NCBI GenBank assembly: GCA_022447165.1
Contig: JAKVBR010000045.1
Span: 1 to 11,137 of the forward strand
Direction: 5' to 3'
Length of the DNA: 11,137 nt
Source: Phycisphaerales bacterium
Lineage (GTDB): Bacteria > Planctomycetota > Phycisphaerae > Phycisphaerales > SM1A02
Part shown: positions 8,134 to 11,137 of the stretch, piece by piece
Numbering within the stretch: position 1 is the stretch's first letter
Layout of the letters: every line of letters starts with the position of its first letter
Translations under genes and position numbers: made by a program
Notes under the pieces: model-generated
Databases searched by the model: none
What the model was told of the DNA's origin: nothing
Seen by the model: only the letters and a program-made list of their open reading frames with translations

Positions 8134-9956
8134 CAATAGACTTAGACAACATTAATGTAATCCTTGCAACAGATTGCGGAAGTACGACTACCAAAGCAAT
8201 TCTGATTCAAAAGATAGATGGAGAGTACCGCCAGACGCATCGTGGCGAAGCACCGACAACGGTTGAAAAACCGTTTGCAAATGTAACGATTGGTGTGACC
8301 AATGCAGTCACCGAAGTCGGTGAACTCGCCGGAAGACAACTCACAAATGAAGATGGCACAATCAAACATCCAGCAACTGGCTCTGATGGTTGTGACTTAT
8401 ACATCTCAACTTCAAGTGCAGGCGGTGGTCTGCAAATGATGGTTGCTGGCGTCATTGCAGAAATGACTGCAGCATCAGCAAAGCGTGCGGCACTTGGTGC
8501 AGGTGCAATTGTGATGGACGTCATTTCATCAAATGATAAACGTCGCCCGCACGAACAAATTCAACGCATTCGCGAACTGCGGCCAGACATGATTCTTATC
8601 AGTGGTGGTACAGATGGTGGCACAACAGAAAAAGTTGTGCAGCTTGCAGAACTCATCGCACCAGCGAAACCACAGCCGCGCTTTGGTAGTGAGTATGAAA
8701 TGCCAATCATTTATGCGGGCAATAAAGACGCAAAAGAAGAAGTTGAAAGATCACTTGATGAGGGATGGATTGATCTTGCAGTTGTTGAGAACTTGCGTCC
8801 AACACTTGAAATGGAAAACCTTGGTCCCGCTCGCGACAAAATTCACGACGTCTTCCTTGAGCACGTCATGGCGCACGCCCCTGGTTACGACAAACTCATG
8901 GAATGGGCTGATGCTCCAATTATGCCTACGCCTGGTGCAGTAGGCGATATTCTTCAGACTATTGCAAAGAAAGATGGCATCAACGTCGTTGGCGTTGACA
9001 TCGGTGGTGCAACAACTGACGTCTTCTCCGTGTTCAATGAAACATTCAACCGTACAGTTTCGGCAAACTTGGGCATGAGTTATTCCATCTCCAATGTTTG
9101 TGCAGAAGCGACGATGCCAAATGTGCTTCGTTGGGTTCATTTCGATATGGACGAGCGTGAGTTACGCAACCGTGTAAAAAACAAAATGATTCGTCCGACG
9201 ACGATTCCTCAATCTGCGGAATCACTCATCTTTGAACAGGCAGTCGCTCGCGAAGCGCTCCGGCTTGCATATAAGCAACACAAAGAGTTTGCGACAACAC
9301 TCAAGGGTGTTCAACAACAACGCACCGTGGGTGACACGTTCAGTCAAGAAGTTGCAGGGGCAACAATCGTAAACAACATGTCATTGAACTTGCTTGTGGC
9401 ATCGGGTGGCGTTCTATCACACGCTCCTCGCATGCACCAAACTGCGATGATGCTCGTTGATGCGTTTGAGCCAGAAGGGTGCACGAATCTAGCGAAGGAC
9501 TCCATCTTTATGATGCCGCACCTTGGCGTGCTCTCCGCAGTCCATCCGGATGCTGCTGCTGAGGTGTTTGAACGAGACTGCCTCATCTATCTCGGAACAT
9601 GCATTGCTGCGAAAGGGCTTGGCAAACAAGGAAAACCATGCTTCACATGGACTCTGTCGGGTGATGTTAACGCATCTGGCACATGCAACTTCGGTGATGT
9701 AGAACTCATCGAGATGGGGCCAGATGACAGAGCGACAATCACTTGCGAACCAGCGAAGGGCTTTGACCTTGGCGCAGGTAACGGCAAGAAAGTCGAACAT
9801 GAAGTAAGAGGCGGAACAGTAGGCCTCATCATTGATGGTCGAGGCAGACCGCTTGGACTTCCTGAAGAACGAGCTCAATGTCAACAAACAATTTCACAAT
9901 GGGTTGAGAACATGCAGTTGTACCCAGAAGCTGCAGCAGTTCCTGCAGGAGTTTAA
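8130..9956 (+). CDS. MutL/GlmL-family ASKHA ATPase with a C-terminal extension
   Basis: The first 430 or so residues match the MutL/GlmL family, whose best-known members sit beside the two subunits of coenzyme B12-dependent glutamate mutase and are thought to be reactivating or chaperone-like factors. The actin-like nucleotide-binding signatures are visible: phosphate-1 loop TDCGSTTTKA (14-23), ISGGTDGGTTE (157-167), a second phosphate loop VDIGGATTDVFS (289-300) and a candidate adenosine motif VASGGVLSHAP (423-433). Typical GlmL proteins are about 460 residues; this one has 608, with an added domain from about 445 that includes FGDVELIEMGP, a likely beta-rich segment (VRGGTVGLIIDGRGRPL, 559-575) and a helical end. 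It is unrelated to the mismatch-repair MutL. The start is fixed by the ATGA overlap at 8130, with GAGAG at 8116-8120. No mutase subunit is present, so its client is unknown. The symbol is left empty for that reason. Confidence 0.9.
   Translation: MTIDLDNINVILATDCGSTTTKAILIQKIDGEYRQTHRGEAPTTVEKPFANVTIGVTNAVTEVGELAGRQLTNEDGTIKHPATGSDGCDLYISTSSAGGGLQMMVAGVIAEMTAASAKRAALGAGAIVMDVISSNDKRRPHEQIQRIRELRPDMILISGGTDGGTTEKVVQLAELIAPAKPQPRFGSEYEMPIIYAGNKDAKEEVERSLDEGWIDLAVVENLRPTLEMENLGPARDKIHDVFLEHVMAHAPGYDKLMEWADAPIMPTPGAVGDILQTIAKKDGINVVGVDIGGATTDVFSVFNETFNRTVSANLGMSYSISNVCAEATMPNVLRWVHFDMDERELRNRVKNKMIRPTTIPQSAESLIFEQAVAREALRLAYKQHKEFATTLKGVQQQRTVGDTFSQEVAGATIVNNMSLNLLVASGGVLSHAPRMHQTAMMLVDAFEPEGCTNLAKDSIFMMPHLGVLSAVHPDAAAEVFERDCLIYLGTCIAAKGLGKQGKPCFTWTLSGDVNASGTCNFGDVELIEMGPDDRATITCEPAKGFDLGAGNGKKVEHEVRGGTVGLIIDGRGRPLGLPEERAQCQQTISQWVENMQLYPEAAAVPAGV
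9947..9951 (+). promoter_or_regulatory. Ribosome-binding site that sets the start at 9961
   Basis: AGGAG lies nine bases before ATG 9961 and overlaps the last codons of the MutL-like gene. It decides in favour of 9961 over the in-frame ATG at 9832, which would run 125 bases inside the upstream gene. Confidence 0.75.
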
Positions 9957-9960
9957 GTCA

Positions 9961-11082
9961 ATGGCACACGCATATACCCCCGGATTAAAAGTTACAAAGA
10001 GCATGAATCACTCAGTGATTCGTATGCTTCCGATTAAAGGTGAAGTGATGGTCAGTGTGGGCGATGAAGTCAAAGCAGATCAGATTGTTGCTGCGACATA
10101 CATGCCAGGCGACGTGTATCCACTGAACATGGCAAACCTACTGGCAGTTCCACCCAAAGATGTTGCAGGACTCATGCTTCATGGAGAAGGTGAAAAAGTA
10201 GAAGAAGGTCAACCGCTTGCTCAAACTGCAGGCATCTTCGGGAAATTCAAGAAAACTTACAACTCGCCATACTCTGGAACAGTTGAAACGATTTCAGAAG
10301 TAACTGGGCAAGTCATCCTTCGTGGACCAGACATTCCAGTAGAAGTCAAAGGTTATATGTCAGGCAAAGTCACTGAAGTGACGCCAGAGATTGGTTGTGT
10401 TGTTGAAAATGACATCGCGTTCATCCAGGGCATCTTCGGTATTGGCGGCGAAACATGTGGCACAATCGTCTTTGCAGTCACAGATGAGAATCAAACCCTT
10501 CAAGCAAGCGACATCATCGAACCAATGGCGGGTTGCGTGGTTGTTGGCGGGGCTCGCATTACAGTTGAGGCTATTGAACGAGCACGCGAAATTGGCGTTT
10601 CTGCAATCGTCGGTGGCGGCATGGATGACCAAGATTTGAAAAACTTCCTTGGTTACGACCTTGGAGTTGCCATTACGGGTTCTGAAAAGAAGGGTATTAC
10701 GGTCATTGTTACCGAAGGATTTGGCGACATCGCAATGGCAAAACGCACATTTGACCTCTTAAAGTCAAACGAAGGTAGTGAGGCGTCAGTTAATGGTGCG
10801 ACGCAAATTCGTGCTGGCGTCATGCGTCCAGAAATCATTATTCCATTGTCAGCAAGTGTTAATGATTCAGAAGAGAATCAATCTGCCGGCTACCTTGAGA
10901 TCGGCAAATCACTCCGTATCATTCGCGACCCGTACTTCGGCATGATTGGAACAGTCAAAGCGCTTCCGCCTGACCCGCACGTCCTTGGCTCGGGTTCTAA
11001 AGCGAGGGTGCTCGAAGTGGACCTAAACACCGGAGAATCGGTTATTGTGCCCAGAGCGAACGTGGAACTAATCGAGGCCTAA
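9961..11082 (+). CDS. Barrel-sandwich / KOW-like multidomain protein, partner of the MutL-like ATPase
   Basis: I recognise no named gene. The 373-residue product is soluble by eye. Residues 20-50 (IRMLPIKGEVMVSVGDEVKADQ) and 75-120 (GEGEKVEEGQPLA, then SPYSGTVETISEVTGQVILR) look like lipoyl/RnfC-type barrel-sandwich hairpins, and KGYMSGKVTEVTPEIGCVVE (130-149) like a third. GIFGIGGETCG (157-167) leads into an alpha/beta core: GCVVVGGARIT (191-201), IVGGG (216-220), GYDLGVAITGSE (231-242), VTEGFGDIAMA (250-260) and SVNGATQIRAGVMRPEIIIPL (276-296), the last strikingly motif-like. The C-terminus (about 312-373; SLRIIRDPYFGMIGTVKALP and VIVPRANVELIE) resembles a KOW/SH3 barrel. There is no MKM-type biotin or lipoyl attachment lysine in the hairpins. 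The gene starts 4 bases after the MutL-like stop, implying a shared transcript and a joint role. Domain assignments are by eye and unverified. Confidence 0.88.
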   Translation: MAHAYTPGLKVTKSMNHSVIRMLPIKGEVMVSVGDEVKADQIVAATYMPGDVYPLNMANLLAVPPKDVAGLMLHGEGEKVEEGQPLAQTAGIFGKFKKTYNSPYSGTVETISEVTGQVILRGPDIPVEVKGYMSGKVTEVTPEIGCVVENDIAFIQGIFGIGGETCGTIVFAVTDENQTLQASDIIEPMAGCVVVGGARITVEAIERAREIGVSAIVGGGMDDQDLKNFLGYDLGVAITGSEKKGITVIVTEGFGDIAMAKRTFDLLKSNEGSEASVNGATQIRAGVMRPEIIIPLSASVNDSEENQSAGYLEIGKSLRIIRDPYFGMIGTVKALPPDPHVLGSGSKARVLEVDLNTGESVIVPRANVELIEA

Positions 11083-11089
11083 ACTAAAT

Positions 11090-11137
11090 ATGAATAAACA
11101 ACACCTTTCGTATCTCGGCATGATTGTTGTTTGCATC
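11090..11137 (+). CDS. Start of a further gene, cut by the right edge; probable signal peptide or membrane N-terminus
   Basis: ATG at 11090 opens 16 codons (MNKQHLSYLGMIVVCI) that run off the window. The short polar-basic start followed by a hydrophobic stretch looks like a signal peptide or first membrane helix. A GAGG at 11074-11077 lies 12 bases upstream, a little far for a ribosome-binding site. It follows the preceding stop by 7 bases, so it may belong to the same operon. Too little is visible to assign a function. Confidence 0.55.
   Translation, partial: MNKQHLSYLGMIVVCI

Noticed and set aside
9832..9960. Upstream in-frame ATG at 9832 that would lengthen the barrel-sandwich/KOW protein by 43 residues
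   Set aside because: It would overlap the MutL-like gene by 125 bases, the added residues are low-complexity out-of-frame translation of that gene, and ATG 9961 has a good AGGAG.
9961..10330. Idea that the barrel-sandwich protein is a biotin carrier served by the nearby biotin ligase
   Set aside because: The hairpins show no MKM-type lysine motif at their tips; the proximity of birA is not evidence on its own.

Overview
The window is a dense run of genes, all on the + strand, from what is most likely a member of the Planctomycetota, possibly a Phycisphaerae-like lineage. The main clue is a 1025-residue Ser/Thr kinase with one membrane helix, an 'RGWEW' linker and a long WD40-type beta-propeller region, an architecture typical of that phylum. 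Base composition looks moderate to slightly AT-rich by eye. I see no mobile elements, RNA genes, CRISPR arrays or strong terminators, and no gene-free stretch longer than about 40 bases. The phylum call is an inference from gene architecture, not from a marker gene.

Region 1 (1-2659) is central metabolism. It holds the 3' six-sevenths of pyruvate phosphate dikinase (ppdK, cut by the left edge) and then, 4 bases later, a HIT-family nucleotide hydrolase. Region 2 (2686-7342) is the kinase/WD40 gene, joined by an ATGA stop/start overlap to nadC (quinolinate phosphoribosyltransferase, NAD synthesis), which is joined by another ATGA overlap to a short biotin-protein ligase. Region 3 (7379-11082) is the least understood part. 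It holds a small two-helix membrane protein with a probable PH-like domain, a 111-residue conserved-looking protein of unknown function, a 608-residue MutL/GlmL-type ASKHA ATPase with a C-terminal extension, and a 373-residue protein that appears to combine barrel-sandwich (lipoyl/RnfC-like) segments, a glycine-rich alpha/beta core and a C-terminal KOW/SH3-like barrel. The first three are chained by ATGA overlaps and the fourth follows after 4 bases. A further gene starts at the right edge and is cut off after 16 codons.

Four ATGA junctions (5760, 6638, 7798, 8130) and very short gaps elsewhere suggest that nearly everything from the kinase rightward is co-transcribed and often translationally coupled. 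The enzymes of regions 1 and 2 are individually familiar. Region 3 is the best candidate for an undescribed system. GlmL/MutL proteins are known as partners of adenosylcobalamin-dependent mutases such as glutamate mutase, but no mutase subunit is encoded here. Instead the ATPase is paired with the barrel-sandwich/KOW protein and two small proteins.
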